Assembly (NCBI GenBank): GCA_963969345.1
Contig: OZ017766.1
Location: 12,648,001-12,712,000 of the forward strand
DNA length: 64,000 bases
Direction: 5' to 3'
From: Turbatrix aceti
Lineage: Eukaryota; Nematoda; Chromadorea; Rhabditida; Panagrolaimidae
Position 1 is the stretch's first letter. Every line of letters begins with the position of its first letter. Positions 22,918 to 36,285 of this stretch are shown here, one piece after another. The translations under genes were made by a program, and so were the position numbers. The notes beneath the pieces were generated by a model. That model was given only the letters and a program-made list of their open reading frames with translations. It was not told where the DNA came from and made no database searches.

Positions 22918-25012
22918 TCAAGGGTCTGTTCCTTCTTGCCAACCAACTTTGACGACACCAAAGTACTCCTCCATTCCTTGTAAAAAATCCAAGTGCACTG
23001 GTTGCTCCAGTTCACGTTTACGACAAAGATCAGTTGAACGTTGATGACGTTGCATAACCAATTCTGTCGACGAAGCTTCCGGAACAGAATCAATTCCAAA
23101 TAAACCCCAAAAAAACTCAAAAATTCCCAATCCCACATTTTTCGAAAAAAATAAACCAACCAATTCGATTGAAAAGAGACGTAAAAGCCATGCAGGAGTA
23201 CGTTCCCGTCTTGGTTTCCTTCACAAATTTGTTGGCTTTTTCGACGCCCAATTCAAAATTCTGTCGGTAAGCGTTGATATTCCTCGACATAGCCTTGACA
23301 CGTTCGGTGACCAGCGGGTTTTCGGGTTTCGAAGGAGCGAGGTTCGGATAGCTATTCACTCGAAACGGCTGAGCAGCCAGGGGTAGTCGTTGACGGCCTT
23401 TCATGCTAAAAACAGATTTAAAAAAATAAAAATTCAGAGTAATAAAAAAAGTTGACCGAATTAGAACAAAATATCGCAAAAAACAGAAAAAAATTTGATT
23501 CCGGAATAAAAATTTGTGATTCAAAAAACTTGACCATAAAAAGTGAAAAAAAATTTTATTCACAAATTTTTTTTTATAAAAAAACCTTACATTTAAAAAT
23601 TCTATGTTAAAAATCTAAATTTGAAAAATAATCTAAAAAGTTGGTCCAAAGAAACATACAAATCTAAAAAATATCCAAAAATATCATAATACGAAAAAAA
23701 TTATTGAAAAAAAATTATAAATAAATGAATGAAGGTGAAAAATTAATAAAATTCAGTTTTTCAAAAAATGTGTTTGAAAAATCTAATCATCGCCAACTAA
23801 ATTTTTTGAATCAAAAAATGGTCAAAAAAATCCAAAAAACAAACCCCAAGCCAACAGCAACATTCGGAGAAGGACGAATTTTCCTGAGCAAAGCCGCGTG
23901 CCATCCATGCTGCTTGTCACGGGAGCAGACGGTATCGACGACGTACGTCAGAAGACTCTTGCTGACATCCATGGCCCAGTCATCTTTGTCGGATTGTGCA
24001 AGATTTGAGGGCAGGGTGAGGAGTCTCTGAACCTCCTGTCTTTCCTCCTTCGTCATCGACGACACCGAGGACAGAGTCCGGGCTCCGGCGAGTCTGTTTT
24101 CCGAAACTTCCTTGTTGAAATTCGACGAAAGTTCGTTCAGCTTTGAAGCGAAGTTTTCCAGAGTTTTGCTGCAAAAAAATAACAAATGGTAATTTTCATG
24201 AAAAATAAAGGATAACTTACCGTTCATTCGGCAGATTGGCTTCTTCGCGCTCGATGGCCTGCTCGAGTTCTCGTTCGCGTAGACTCTTCATAGCAAATTG
24301 ATTTGGGACTCGCTGAAAAAGATAAAAAAATATTTTGGTAAATAAAATTATAAAAAAATACAAAAAATGGGAAACAAAAGTTCGAAACGATTTTTTGAAA
24401 AAAAATATTTTAAAAATTCGAAAAAAATGGTTTTTGGAATAAAAATAAATTTAAGATAAAAGTCGGACAAAAAGTGATTTATGAAATCTCAAAAAATAGT
24501 AAAATTGCGTTTTTACTAAACTTTTTAGTGTTGGCACAAAAATATAAACCTTCGTGTCAAGAGAAAAAATTTAAATGTACTTTAATTTTTTTTTATGCAA
24601 AATCAAATACAAATTATTAAAAAAAATTCTTGATTTTTCTCATAAAAAATAAAGAATTTTTCTTCATTTCAAAAAAAAACCCTCCCTCACCCCAACTCAC
24701 ATAAAAACTCTTTCCCCCTTGATTAATAATCACTCCACGTCTGACGTTTACCGGCCTGGCAATTCTCGGGTATCGGAAGGGACCCCCGGAAGAAGTCGGA
24801 CCCGTCCATTCGCCGTGGCCGCCGTGAATGGCCATGCCTCCTCCATCGACGCTCGTATAGTAGCCAGGAGACTGCACAGGACGAATGACCAAGCTGTGCT
24901 GCGTGATCGCCCGCATCGGAGTTCCATACGTGCTGTTTCGGGCGTGCATTGGGGGACCTTCGATTGTCACCGGAGTGGGCACCTGTTGATGATATCCACC
25001 GGGGTGAGACAT
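22918..25012 (-). CDS. Unrecognised 372-residue protein between the two nurf-1 units (five exons)
   Basis: Exons are 25012-24701, 24312-24221, 24168-23845, 23405-23161 and 23063-22918 (stop included). Phases agree at every junction and the frame closes at 372 residues. The first 100 residues are rich in Pro, Gly, His and Arg (MSHPGGYHQQVP...). Residues of about 105-135 form a charged helix (LREREL...AIEREE). The remainder is mostly helical-looking with no domain I recognise, and the C-terminus ends GWQEGTDP. A splice acceptor (TTTGCAG) lies only 4 bases before the ATG, suggesting trans-splicing or a preceding exon. It could be a separate gene, or an alternative downstream part of the N-terminal nurf-1 transcript. 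A direct in-frame join to 27914 is excluded by the stop codon and by phase. A retained fourth intron would instead end the protein at 23117. Confidence 0.7.
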
Positions 25013-25267
25013 TTTCCTGCAAAAACAAGCGTTCGAAAAATATTCACACAGATTTCAATAAAAATCAAAATAAAATAAAAAACTTTTGTGAGCTTATATT
25101 TTTCAAGACAAAAATCAAAAACAGTTCTAAAATTGTTAATTATGAAAACAAACAAATGTATGAATAAACTTATTTATTTTTTTATAATTTTTAAAATTTT
25201 TATATAAATTACTATTTTTTTATAAAAATTAATTTTTAAAAAAAGATTATTTTTTTATTAAAAAAAA

Positions 25268-26446
25268 TTTTTTGAAGGTTTAGTGACACTACTCCTATTT
25301 TGACAACTCCTATTATGACAACTCCTATTTTGACAACTCCTATTTTGACAACTTTTCACAGTCTTTCCTATTTTGTCAACCAATTCCTATTTTAACAACT
25401 TTTTAAAAAAAGGGTGCATTAGGGGTTGTTGCGTGCGCTGAAGACAACTGTGTTGTTGCCTGAGGGCATGGATGACTTTATCACGAGATATTATCATTTT
25501 TAGTGATATTTTTTTTGTAAAAAAACATTTTGTGTTTTATTTTTTGGAACAATTTTTTTGAACACAGTTAGTACTATTTGATTTTAGTTATGAATCAATT
25601 ATTATTTAATTAGTCTGCTTTTGAGAGTCTTGCCTGTGCAAGTAAAAGAAATTGTTGAAAAGATTTTATTATGCCATTTTCAGTATTGTTTTCAAAAAAA
25701 CAACAGCGATATTATAAATTAACAATCTGATAAACACAAAATAACGGCTTAAGGGCTGTTACATTATCAATGAAAAATGTTCAAATATTTAAAACGAAAA
25801 AATGGGTTTCCAGTGTACGTTGTGCTCGGGGAAGAAAGAATGCTAACTCCAGATGATTCACCCACTTTGCAATTTTTGGTTCGTCCAAAAATTCGGTAAG
25901 CCTTAATGCCTGACACCGTCGTAGTACCGCTTGCCGAAAATGGAAGACGCATGCTTTGACAATGTCGGCAAAAATGATCTTCAGAGCCCCCATTTTTTTT
26001 TTTTTTGATTTGAAATTTGATGTTAGTACAAGTACTGAAATTTTTACTTCTTTACAGCACTTAAAAATCTGTAGATTTTTTCTTCTGAACCCTGCTTGAT
26101 TTTTGGTCAAAATTCGTCTTATAATTTAAAAAAAACAAATCCAAATGTTTCGAATGTTATCACAAACTGCATTATATTTTTTTTCTGTTTTTTTACAAAA
26201 AAAAATATCACTAAAAATGATAATATCTCGTGATAAAGTCATCCATGCCCTCAGGCAACAACACAGTTGTCTTCAGCGCACGCAACAACCCCTAATGCAC
26301 CCTTTTTTTAAAAAGTTGTTAAAATAGGAATTGGTTGACAAAATAGGAAAGACTGTGAAAAGTTGTCAAAATAGGAGTTGTCAAAATAGGAGTTGTCATA
26401 ATAGGAGTTGTCAAAATAGGAGTAGTGTCACTAAACCTTTTTTGAA
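25268..26446. mobile_element. Foldback MULE-type element with 9-bp target duplication
   Basis: The element spans 25277-26437 between direct copies of TTTTTTGAA (25268-25276 and 26438-26446). It begins GGTTTAGTGACAC and ends GTGTCACTAAACC. The arms of about 240 bp (to about 25515 and from about 26205) are near-perfect inverted repeats with several tandem CTCCTATTTTGACAA units. The 9-bp duplication is typical of Mutator-like elements, and the loop keeps a transposase-like fragment on minus. Confidence 0.8.
25781..25997 (-). pseudogene. MULE transposase fragment
   Basis: A minus-strand frame reads VKACVFHFRQAVLRR, then AKWVNHLELAFFLP. This fits the C-FHF-Q-(I/V)-R pattern and the downstream FLP motif of the MULE transposase domain. 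Only about 65 residues are recognisable and no catalytic core is present, so it is a relic inside the foldback element. Confidence 0.6.
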
Positions 26447-27913
26447 CACATTTCTAATTTTTTTCTTGAAAAACATTCACTCAAAAAAAGTTACTTTAAA
26501 AAAATAATACTAAATAAAAAGAATCGATTTGTAGCAAGCATCTGGCCGAAATCGTCACTCAACGTTCGATTACAGTGGCGAGCTGCTTTATTTTGTTCTA
26601 ACCAGTGCTTATCCCTCAGCTAACATCGTGGATAATCGACGTTACTGATCTACTGACTGGTAAATGTGGCACCTGTGTGAAAGAAACGAACCTTGTACGG
26701 ATGAAGTACCGCGAAATTCACGGGTTCTTTACTTTGAACTTTCGTATGAGAGCCACAGGGTTTGGAAACTGGATGTTGTTTGAGCACAGAAAATGTAACA
26801 CTAAAAATGAAGGTAAAATTAGAATTGCAATTTTTTAACAGTTGTTTGTTTACAGTAACAAATTATAAAAGCATTAAAAAAAAGAAAAAATTCTAATTAT
26901 CATAAAAAAATTTTTTTACGAGATTTTATAAAAAAAAGTAAAGAAAAAAACCATTCAAAGTTAGAAAAAATGTCAAACTACTCTGTAATTCTACGGTAAA
27001 AAACATTATTTTGCTTGAATTAATATTAATAAAAAAAATTATAAATGTGTAAAAAATTGAACAATAATAATTCCAACGATTTTTTCAAAGAAAAATCAAT
27101 TCAACCATCCACCAAACAATCAATTCAAATAAACTTTCATCGGGTGTTCAACCCTTTCTTTTTCTTCCTCCGTCTCCATTTCAATCCAGTTTCCAGCATT
27201 TTTATAATCGCAATTATCAATTTTTTACCCAGCAGTAAAAAGAGATTTCACTTCGCATCGCACTTTCAAAGCACACAAACTTTAACCGCGCAACAAATTG
27301 AACAAATTGGCAGAAAAGGAAAAAGAAAAGAAGAAAAAGTAGTGGACGTCTCTCGGAAATGAACGACGGCACCAAAACGACCTGCAACCTGCGTGTCAGC
27401 CTGCGTTTTGCCCGACACTCGAATCTTCCTTCTCAACGCCAGACCAGTCTGAAAAAAATGGATCGTAACAAAAACAAAAAAATAATTTAGCACCAGGGAT
27501 GAGTGAACAATATTTTGTTGTGTTCGGAAACGACCTTGAACAGCAAAAATAAAAACAAAAATTCGTAAAAAAATGATAAAAAGAATAAACAAAAAAAACA
27601 AGATGTTTTTTATTCGTTAAAAAATAGATTTTTTAAAGAAAAAGAATACTAAAAAAGTACCAAAAATTTTTAAATTTGTAGAAAATAAATTCAAATTTAC
27701 AAAAAAAATTTTTAGATACAAAAAAAAGTTATGAAAATTTCGATTTTAAATAAAATGATTTTTTTTTACTTTGTAAAAAAATTAATTTCAAAATTTTAAA
27801 ATGCTAAAAAATTTGTGTTTATCTTTGTGACACCAGAAAACTCCAAATTACCCCGCCCAACCCTAAAAAAATCCATCGTAACCCTAAAAAATACTCACAA
27901 AATCAAAATTCAG
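26447..27913. other. Spacer between the MULE element and the nurf-1 N-terminal unit
   Basis: Two coding-like stretches are seen but not assigned. One is a plus-strand frame at 26605-26838. The other is a minus-strand exon-like block near 27266-27450 preceded by TTTTTTTCAG. The rest is AT-rich. Confidence 0.35.
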
Positions 27914-30900
27914 TTAGTGTTGTCCTTCGTTATTTTCGCTTGCTTCTTCAGCCCCAGATCCATTCTGTGGTTGGTTCTGCGGCTGCTTTTCCGTCGCCGC
28001 TGGCACCACCGATACTGCTTGGGGCTGAACCCCGCTTCTCGGTGCGTTTCCATTCGACATCGGCTCTCCAGCGATCATGACAACCGGACGTGAATTGCCT
28101 GACGCCGACGAAGGCGTACTCGTCGTGTAGTAATACTGCTGCTGCGGCGGTTGTTGTTGAACCTGCTGAACGGGGTGCTGTCTCGTGACTACAATTCTCT
28201 GCATGTAGCCTCCCGGGGACGGATTCGGTCGAACATAGGTAACTCCCGGCTGACGAATCATGCCTACGGTGAACGATCGACGCACGGGTGTGCCAGATAC
28301 TCCGTTTTGGGACGGTCTCGGAGTGTAAAGTTGGTTGGGGTTTGCGACAATGTACCGGACGGGTGCGCCAGCGTAGTTTTCACCAGGATCTCGGATCACC
28401 TTGTACATGGGCTGAAAAAAAACGTAGCTTGAAAATAAATTTTTTTATAAATTTTAGATTCAAAAATTTTCGAAAGGACAAAAAGGAAAAAAATAAGGTT
28501 AATACATGGCAAAATCGTGATTTTCAAATTTTGAAAACAATGCATTGAAATTTTTCAAAAAAATATCAAAAACACAATTTTTAAATTCTAGAGAAACCTT
28601 TTTCAAAAATTATGACAAAATATTCTGAATAAAAAAAATCCAAAACAAAGAAAACATAAAACATCACAAAATTTTGATTAAAATTTAAAAAAATTGACAA
28701 AAAAATATTTTTACAGAATTTTCAAACGAATAAATACTCAAAAAAAAACGGCCAAAATTGTTTTTTAAAATCGCACGAAGATGTTTTCTAAAATTTCTTG
28801 ATCGTAATTTTCCACAAAAAAAATAATTTGTTTTAGGTTTAAAAAAAAAACTCACCATCTGTCGTCCCATGTGCCGAATAGGAACAGCCCTGATGACTCC
28901 GTTATACATCATGGGAGCAGCCGGGGTAACGCCCGCAGAAGTACTTGGTCCTCCCGGAATTTTGAGCGTCGGAATTTCACTCACGCGCAGGAACCTCTTT
29001 GCCGGTGGTGGCTGATTTGAATTTGACGGCGAAGGATCCGTCGAATCCCTCGGCCTTTTTCTCATCTCAGCCAGCGTCGCCCCGCCTCTCGGTGTTTGAT
29101 ACCGTCGATGCGGGGTCGCCTCGGCAGCCTTCAGAGTTTTCGTCGATTCCGTCGCATTCACTGCCTTGCTGGCAGGCGAGGTGCTGCTAGACGTGTCCTT
29201 TTCGAGTCTTTCGTTGTACATTTTCCAGTACGTGATGAGTTCGTGAATCTTGAGATCTACGCCGTTCATCCATCGTTGGATAACCTTCCGACGAACGTTC
29301 TGCTGCATGTAGAGTGCGATATCGGCCTTTTTCGTAGCTTTTCTCCTTGTGCTCTCTGAAAAAGAAACAAAAATTATCAAAATTCAACGAAATTTAAAAA
29401 AATTAAGCCAAAAAAGTAGAAGAACGTAATTTTTACTTTTTACCGTAATAAATTATAATTTTTGCAAAAAAAAATAACAACAGCTTTTTTTAAAATTTTC
29501 AGAAAAAAAATATATGAAAAAAACGCAAACGCATATGAAATGAAAATTTTTTCGTAAAACGCAAATTCAATTTTTTTATCGTGTTTTAAAAAAAAAATTT
29601 CAGAATTACTAAAAAAAATGTTTTTAGAATTCTAAGAAAACAAAAAATTCTATCGCATAAAAAACAAAATTGTTTCAAAAAATCGTAATTTCAATTTTTT
29701 TATCGTATTTTCGGAAAAAATCGTACTATCTTCAAATTTACAGAGTAATTATCGTAAATTGAAAAAAAATAAGAATTACACAAAAAAAAATTGAACAACC
29801 ATAAAATAATTAAAAAAAACCCGAAAAAAAATACAAAACTCACTTCTTATCGACCTCGGCTTGGCAACCACACTCTTCGTCGCGTCGTTATCTTCCCCCT
29901 CAACGTCCGGATTGATGACAACATCGTCGAGAGCATCCTGAGGCAATCCATCGCCTTCGAGTGCCACAAGCTCGATTTGAACCTTGTACCTTTCAAAGTA
30001 GCCATCCGGTGGAAACTCCTTGTGTTCGATGACTTCCCGGATTTCTTCGTATTCAGGATGACGGAAGACAGCCCGGTGTTCGTCGATTTCCTCGGCGACA
30101 AATTCGTTCCATCGAATACAAATAAATAGCATTCGGAATTGCAGAGCAACGGCGTGGAGAGATCGAGCAGTTCGTGTCTGGAATCTCCAGCAGTTGTCAA
30201 AGATCGGTCGTGACGACGGGTAATTCCAGACGATAAAGTTGGACTTTGCGTTGTGGTTGAAGCCTGGTACTGGGAATTTGATGTTTCGGCAGAGCTTTCG
30301 GAGTGCCCTAAATTTTATTAATTTTTATTTTACGATAAAATAAACCGAAAACCGTATTTCAGTTATAATTTTATGCAAATTGAGTGGAATAAAATCAAAT
30401 AATTTTGTTTTCCAAAAAATACCAAAAAAAAATTTCGATAATCACAAAAGCCGGCTTAAAAAATCCTGAATACAAAAAAAATTCAAAAACCGTAATTTCA
30501 ATGTTTACCTACCGCATCCCATACTAAAATTTGATTTAAAAATTTAATAAAATCTCAGTGATTTTCAATTTTTTTCCTTGCAATTTTTTTTCAATTTTTT
30601 TGTATTTAATTTTTTTTTAATTATAAAAAAAATACTGAAATTAAAATAAAAAAAATTTCTGCTAAATTACAGAAAGAAACTATCCAAAACCATAACTTTC
30701 CAAGTCCTCAAAAAAACAAACCATTTAGGCAGCACAAAAATGCTCGAGATCTTTGCTTTCGGGTGCATGAAGTCAAAAACCCGATTCATAGGGAGCGGGA
30801 CATCGACACCGGGAACACTGTTCTTCGACGCTTCCTTCAGCTCTTCAGCCCTTCTCCTGGCCTGTGGATCGTAAGCCTTGACTGGTCCAGCAGTCGCCAT

Positions 30901-33900
30901 CTCGTCGTCGTCCTCAGCCTTCGTTCCATTCTTCCACGGACAGGATTGTGCGTAGCAAGCGCATTTGAGTCCTCCAACAAAGCTCCTGCCTTCGGGAAAT
31001 TCGTTGCACGTCGGCGAAATGCAGAGTAGCCCTTTTTTCGTTCTGAGAGCCTCAAATTCCTGTCTTTCTCTCCATTTTCCAAGTTTGTGGGCGATTTTGT
31101 CGAGTTTGGACGCTTTTTTGTCGCTTGTTGACTTCAGATTTTCTTCTGGGGTGCTGAAATCGATTCCGAGTGCTGGTTTGTCCATGGGCGGTTCCCAATC
31201 GCTGGTGTACGTCGACGACAGCCAAATCCAGCCTCCGAGGGCTCCACGACCGTTAATTCTGTAGCCTTCGTGCCTGACCCTGCACATGGTCTTCGCAATC
31301 GACCGTCCTTTCGCGTGATTCACCCAAACAATACCATTCGTCGAATCTGTGGGGTCAGCGATCAGCAAATCCCGTTCATCCTTCTTCCGCTTCGTTTCGG
31401 CAGCCGCTCTTTGATCCCGATCGGTGGATGTCACCCGGACCAGGTGCATGTGCCCCAGAGAGTTCCAGAACGTATGCACGAATACCGGCATTCGGAGGAC
31501 AGCTTCGATCTCGAGGAGCCTGATTCGGAGGTCTTCGTACGACGATGAGTTGATGAGACGCTTAAAAAAGGCCTCTTTCGCCTCGCCGCGCCAGTTTCGG
31601 TGGAAGAGTTCGTCCGGGAGGCGATCGACAAAGCGTTTGATCGTGAATTGCACCATGTAGCCAGCGACAGAGACGTTGTTCATTATTGAGCGTTGTTTTG
31701 TCGATGACCACTGAAAAACATGAAAATTGAACATTTTTTTGTAAATAACAAAAATTAATTTTTTCTCAAGCAGGAAAAAATTGATCTAAATATTTTTTAT
31801 AGAAACATTTTATAGAAAAATTGCAGTTTGCAGGGAAAATGGGTCTAAAACTCCATCAAAATGTTTGCATAAAAAAATAGTAAGCCAACTTTTTGAATCA
31901 AAAAATAAAAACCTATTTTTTCTCATTTTTTACGACAATCTAAACATTTTTTTTTTCAAAAGCTGAAAACATTTTGATGATAAAATGTTCTTAAACTTTC
32001 AGAAAACATAACTTTCAGAAAAACATAACAAAAATATTTTTTTACAATATTTAAATTTATAAAGTGTCAAAAAATATAAAACTTTGAACAACAAAAGTTT
32101 TATATTTTTGAAAAAAAAATAGTTCTAAAATTTTTTCGTCAATTCGCACAAAAAAATCGTTTTTTCAATATTTTTATGTGAAAAATTTAAATTTTGAAAA
32201 AAAAAATTATAGTTTTGTATAAAAATCGTTTAAAAAAAGTTCAGAAAATGCGGAAAAAAAACAAAAAAATACCGTCATCTTTTACGCAAAAAAAGATCCA
32301 TCGCCTTAAAAAATTGTGTAATTTTGTTTTCAAAGAAATACTACAAATAAACATTTTCCCCAAAAGAAGAACGTTAAAAAACCATTAAAATAACTTTTCC
32401 CCCTTCAGTACCCCCAACTCACCGAAAAAGCCTCATCAAGAGAAAACTTGGTATTGAAGTACTTCTTCCTTTCCCTCTCCTTTGCTCTCTGCGTCGGGTT
32501 TTTCGCTCTCTCATCCGATTCGTAGTGATTGACGTAGTTATTGTGCGTTGAATCGGACAATCCAAGTCGAAACGCACAATTGAATATCGAAACAAGGTCC
32601 GAGGGAACTGGAAAAACCGTAGATTCCTCAGGCAAACCCATAGAATCCAGGTACGATATTCTCTGGTCTTCGAGGAGTTCTTCCGATGCGTTGTTCGTCC
32701 AGTACGGGTCCATGAGGCAGTACCGCATCGATCCGTCGTCTTCCATCTTCACCGGTCTAAAACCCAGCAAATCAGCAGCCCGGTGTTTCAGGACGAGATT
32801 TCTGTCGTGGGACGTTGCCCAGTCAGCTGTCGGGTCCCCCTTGTAGACGCCTGAATTGACGATGCTGTAGTTGATGTAGGACATGCGAAAAGTGCTGTCC
32901 CGGGAGAGGTAGGAATGAGAATCGCGGCCGTCCATGTTCTTGCGCTTGGTGTAGTCGAGGCACCGGCGCTGGGTGATGTCCCACGTCGTGCGGAAGGCCG
33001 TTTCAATGGCTGAGATCTTGGAAAAGATTGCGTGGCAGAGTCGTCGCTCGTAGTAGTTCGCGTCGAGACTGCTGATGAGGTCGTAGAGGGCTGGGAGGTG
33101 GGAGTAGATCATGACGCAGTTGTCTGTGGGGTTTTGGCTGAAAAAAAGGTCCATTTAACAAAACATTTTTGAACATTTTGATTTACAGGAATTTTTTTTT
33201 GAAATCCAGGAAAAAATGTTGCTTAATTTTTTATTGCAAAAAAAATGATAAATGAAATTTTTTGAGTTTTTCGTCAAAATTCCAGTAAAAAAATTTAGCA
33301 AAATCAAGAGTGCAAATTTTTTTTGCTAGATTTTAGATAGTTTACTGTAAAGATGAAAATTATGGTATTCAGCATCCATCTACCGTAATAGTTTTTTTTA
33401 TTTTTCGAGAAATAAAAAAACATTATTTTTAACAAAAAAATGGAATTAATATTTAAAAATACTAAAATTACGATAATTAGAATATTATTTTATCCATGAA
33501 TTTTTTTTATAACACAATTCTTCCAAAAATTTCAAAAAAAATCTATGACCGTTTTATCAACCAAATTTTAAAAGATTATTGTAAAATGAATTTAAATAAT
33601 ATTCTTCAGCAATATTTTATCCCCCCGGAAATTCAAGAAAAGGGAAAAAAACTCACACAACAATCCTCCTGACAATGAACCAGTAAATGCGGCCATGTCG
33701 ATCGTATCCCAGAGGCATCTTTCGATAAGTGTACTTTCCAGGCGGGTCATTGGGCACACAGGCACCTTCGACGTTGTTGAGCTCACAGATCGGACAGTAC
33801 CACGTGCCGTCGGGGACCTGGTCGAAATCCATGCATTCCGGATGGTAGCAGGCTTCGCAGCCGTCGCAGAGCATGACGTTACCCGGTTTGGCGCATAGAC

Positions 33901-36285
33901 GGCAAATTTGATCGTACTGAAAAATTTTTTTAAACGTTAAAAGAACGCTACAAAAGTGTTTTTGCGGAAAAAAATATTCATGTCAAAAAAAACGTATTTT
34001 AGGTCAAAAAAAATTTTTGTTTAAAATATTTTTATACGCTAAATTAAATTTTTGAAACCAGAAATCTATTTTTAGACTTCAGAAGGCGTTTTTTTGATAA
34101 CATAAAATGTTTTGCGACTCAAAATAAAATTTACACGTCGTCAAAAAAACCACATTCTGTTAAAAAAAATTTCTAAGTTTAAAACAAATTTACACGCCAA
34201 AATGTTAAAAAAAATTACCTCAATTTTCCCAACAGTCTTCATGCTGGTATGAAAAATGGTCGTCTCAAAAAACCTCGAAAGCAGCCATTGAAGGACGTAA
34301 ATTCTGTTCTGAGGACTGACAAATGGGTAATTTGAGTTCAGAATCTCCGTAATAAAACCCGGGGTACGTTTGTCGGATTGAGCGTACTGCCTCAGAACTT
34401 CGCCGTACGTCACCGGTTCGAGGAGTTGATAGAGCAGCTGGAACGACACCGTAGTATCGACGATGGCGTACTGGGTGTGATCCTCGTCGTCGGATTTATA
34501 GATAATCCTCAGCAGAGCGATATGAATTTCCGCAAGCAGTTTTGACTGTTCCGGCGCACGAACGGCTCCGCAGAAATCCTCAAACATGAAAGGCGTGAGC
34601 TGGATCGTTCGGTAGAAAGTCATGAACGCGTCGTAGACTTTGACCAGGTCCATGAAGCAATCCATCGGGAAGATGATATCCGTCGTGTGGACTGGAAGCT
34701 TCAGGGGAGGAGGCGCCGGATCGGTTGTAGGGCAGTAGAATTCATCGGCGTCCGTCGCGAATGTTGAGGATTCTAAAAATACGGAAAATCATAAAAATCG
34801 TCGATAATAAAATCGTAAAAATTGGAAAAAAAATAAAAATTTACGACAAATGATAAAAATAAACAAAAAGCCCAAAAAAATAAAAAAAAATTTTTAATTG
34901 CCAATAACTGAAAAAGTCATTGAAAAATCATTAAAAAAAATGTCAAAAAATCATCGTCACAAAAATTGGCAAAGGAAATATGAAAAATAGCGACAAATCA
35001 TAAAAATAGACGAAAAGCTATTATACAAAAATCAGAACCCAAAAAATATTTTTAAAACAAACCCAGGCATCGAAAAGTCATAAAAATTGAAAAAATCGAG
35101 TAAAATCAAAAAAATCAGCAAAAAATAAAAAAATTGTCAAAAAATCAGCAAGTCGCAGAAAAATTCGTAAAGTTTGCAAAAACCATCAAAATCAACAAAA
35201 AAAATAATCGAAAAAACCCCAAAAAAATCCCCAAATCAAAATCCAACTCACCATCAATATCAAAAGCAGTCCATTCCTCGTCGTCGGGTGCGTCGTCGTT
35301 TTCGGGGACGTATACATCGTCGTCGGCATCAGCCTCACCATCGTCACCGTCCTCGTCGTCGTAGACGTCGTCGCGGTAGTAGTCGTCGTGGGCGTCTACT
35401 GCGTCCTCGTCGTCTTCCCAGGGAGCTTTTCGGCCGCTGAAAGTTTTTAGGTAAACGTAACTTATCATTAACAAAAATTACGAAAAAAAACTGCACAAAA
35501 AAACCAAAAACTCTAAAGATCCCCTAAAACCACCCAAAAGTCACAAAACCATGAAATCGTAAGTCAAAACGACCAAAAAAACTGCAAAAGGATGCAGAAA
35601 CGCCGAAATGGTGACAAAAAGCATGCTTATCATCCAAAAAGATAAACAAACCATAAACGAAACTTTGCAATTCAGGAAAACCCCCCCGAGCGACCCATAA
35701 AAGTCATAAAAACATAAAACAGTAAAAAAAATTAAATTCGTTGTCTTAAAAAAAAAGAAAAACCTCAAAAAAAGATAACAACAACCCAAATAAGAACAAA
35801 AAACTAACCTACAACCAAAAGAAGCACAAAAAGCCATTCACGAAATCAAAAAATCCATCCAAAATCTTATAAAAATAATGAAATTTGAAAAAAAAGCCCA
35901 AAAAAAAGTAGAAAAACCCTCAAAATTATCCAAAAAAAATCAAGTCATCACAAAAAGTGGGCCTTCCATCAAAAAAGTAGGAAACCTCATCACAAAACCT
36001 TGAAATTCATAAAATCCTTCAAAAAAAAACCCACCTTGAAGTATTACTCCGAGTCGGAGTCTTCTTGGCATGACTTCTGGGCGCTGGCTTAGGCACGACC
36101 GTTACCCGTCGTCCCTGATTGCGAGTGTTGATACGATATCCACTACTCGTAGGCTTCGGCTCAACTTCACCCGGTACAGGATCGACGACCTCCTCCTCTT
36201 CCTGTGGATGTAGCTGTGGCTGCAGCGCCTTTTTAGGCTTACGATTCCTGGTCGTCGAGCCTGAACCTCGTCGCCGAGGTGCCAT
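27914..36285 (-). CDS. nurf-1: NURF-1/BPTF N-terminal unit: DDT domain, PHD finger, WHIM-type motifs (nine exons)
   Basis: Exons are 36285-36035, 35436-35252, 34772-34219, 33916-33657, 33137-32423, 31710-30722, 30307-29844, 29355-28856 and 28411-27914 (stop included), 1,471 residues, with consistent phases throughout. It starts MAPRRRGSGSTTRNRK (AT-hook-like basic), then a very acidic Asp/Glu block (about 85-145). A DDT domain follows at about 165-240. A PHD finger lies at about 331-378 (CRLCAKPG, LCDGCEACYHPEC, WYCPIC). The WHIM-like motif PLGYDRHGRIYWFIVRR comes next, and WNYPSSRPIFDNCWRFQTRT lies near residue 1,000. These are landmarks of the ISWI-binding half of BPTF/NURF301. The C-terminal 300 residues are Pro/Gln-rich and disordered-looking. 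The ORF ends before any bromodomain, so this unit supplies only the N-terminal half. Introns are about 300-700 bases and A/T-rich. Confidence 0.92.

Noticed and set aside
24701..27916. Joining the N-terminal nurf-1 unit directly to the 25012 gene as one protein
   Set aside because: Exon 9 has an in-frame TAA at 27916-27914, and the acceptor at 25017 needs phase 2, which neither exon 8 nor exon 9 provides.
35134..35440. Ser-rich and Arg-rich plus-strand frames near 35.2 kb
   Set aside because: Antisense of the Asp/Glu-rich second exon of the nurf-1 N-terminal unit.
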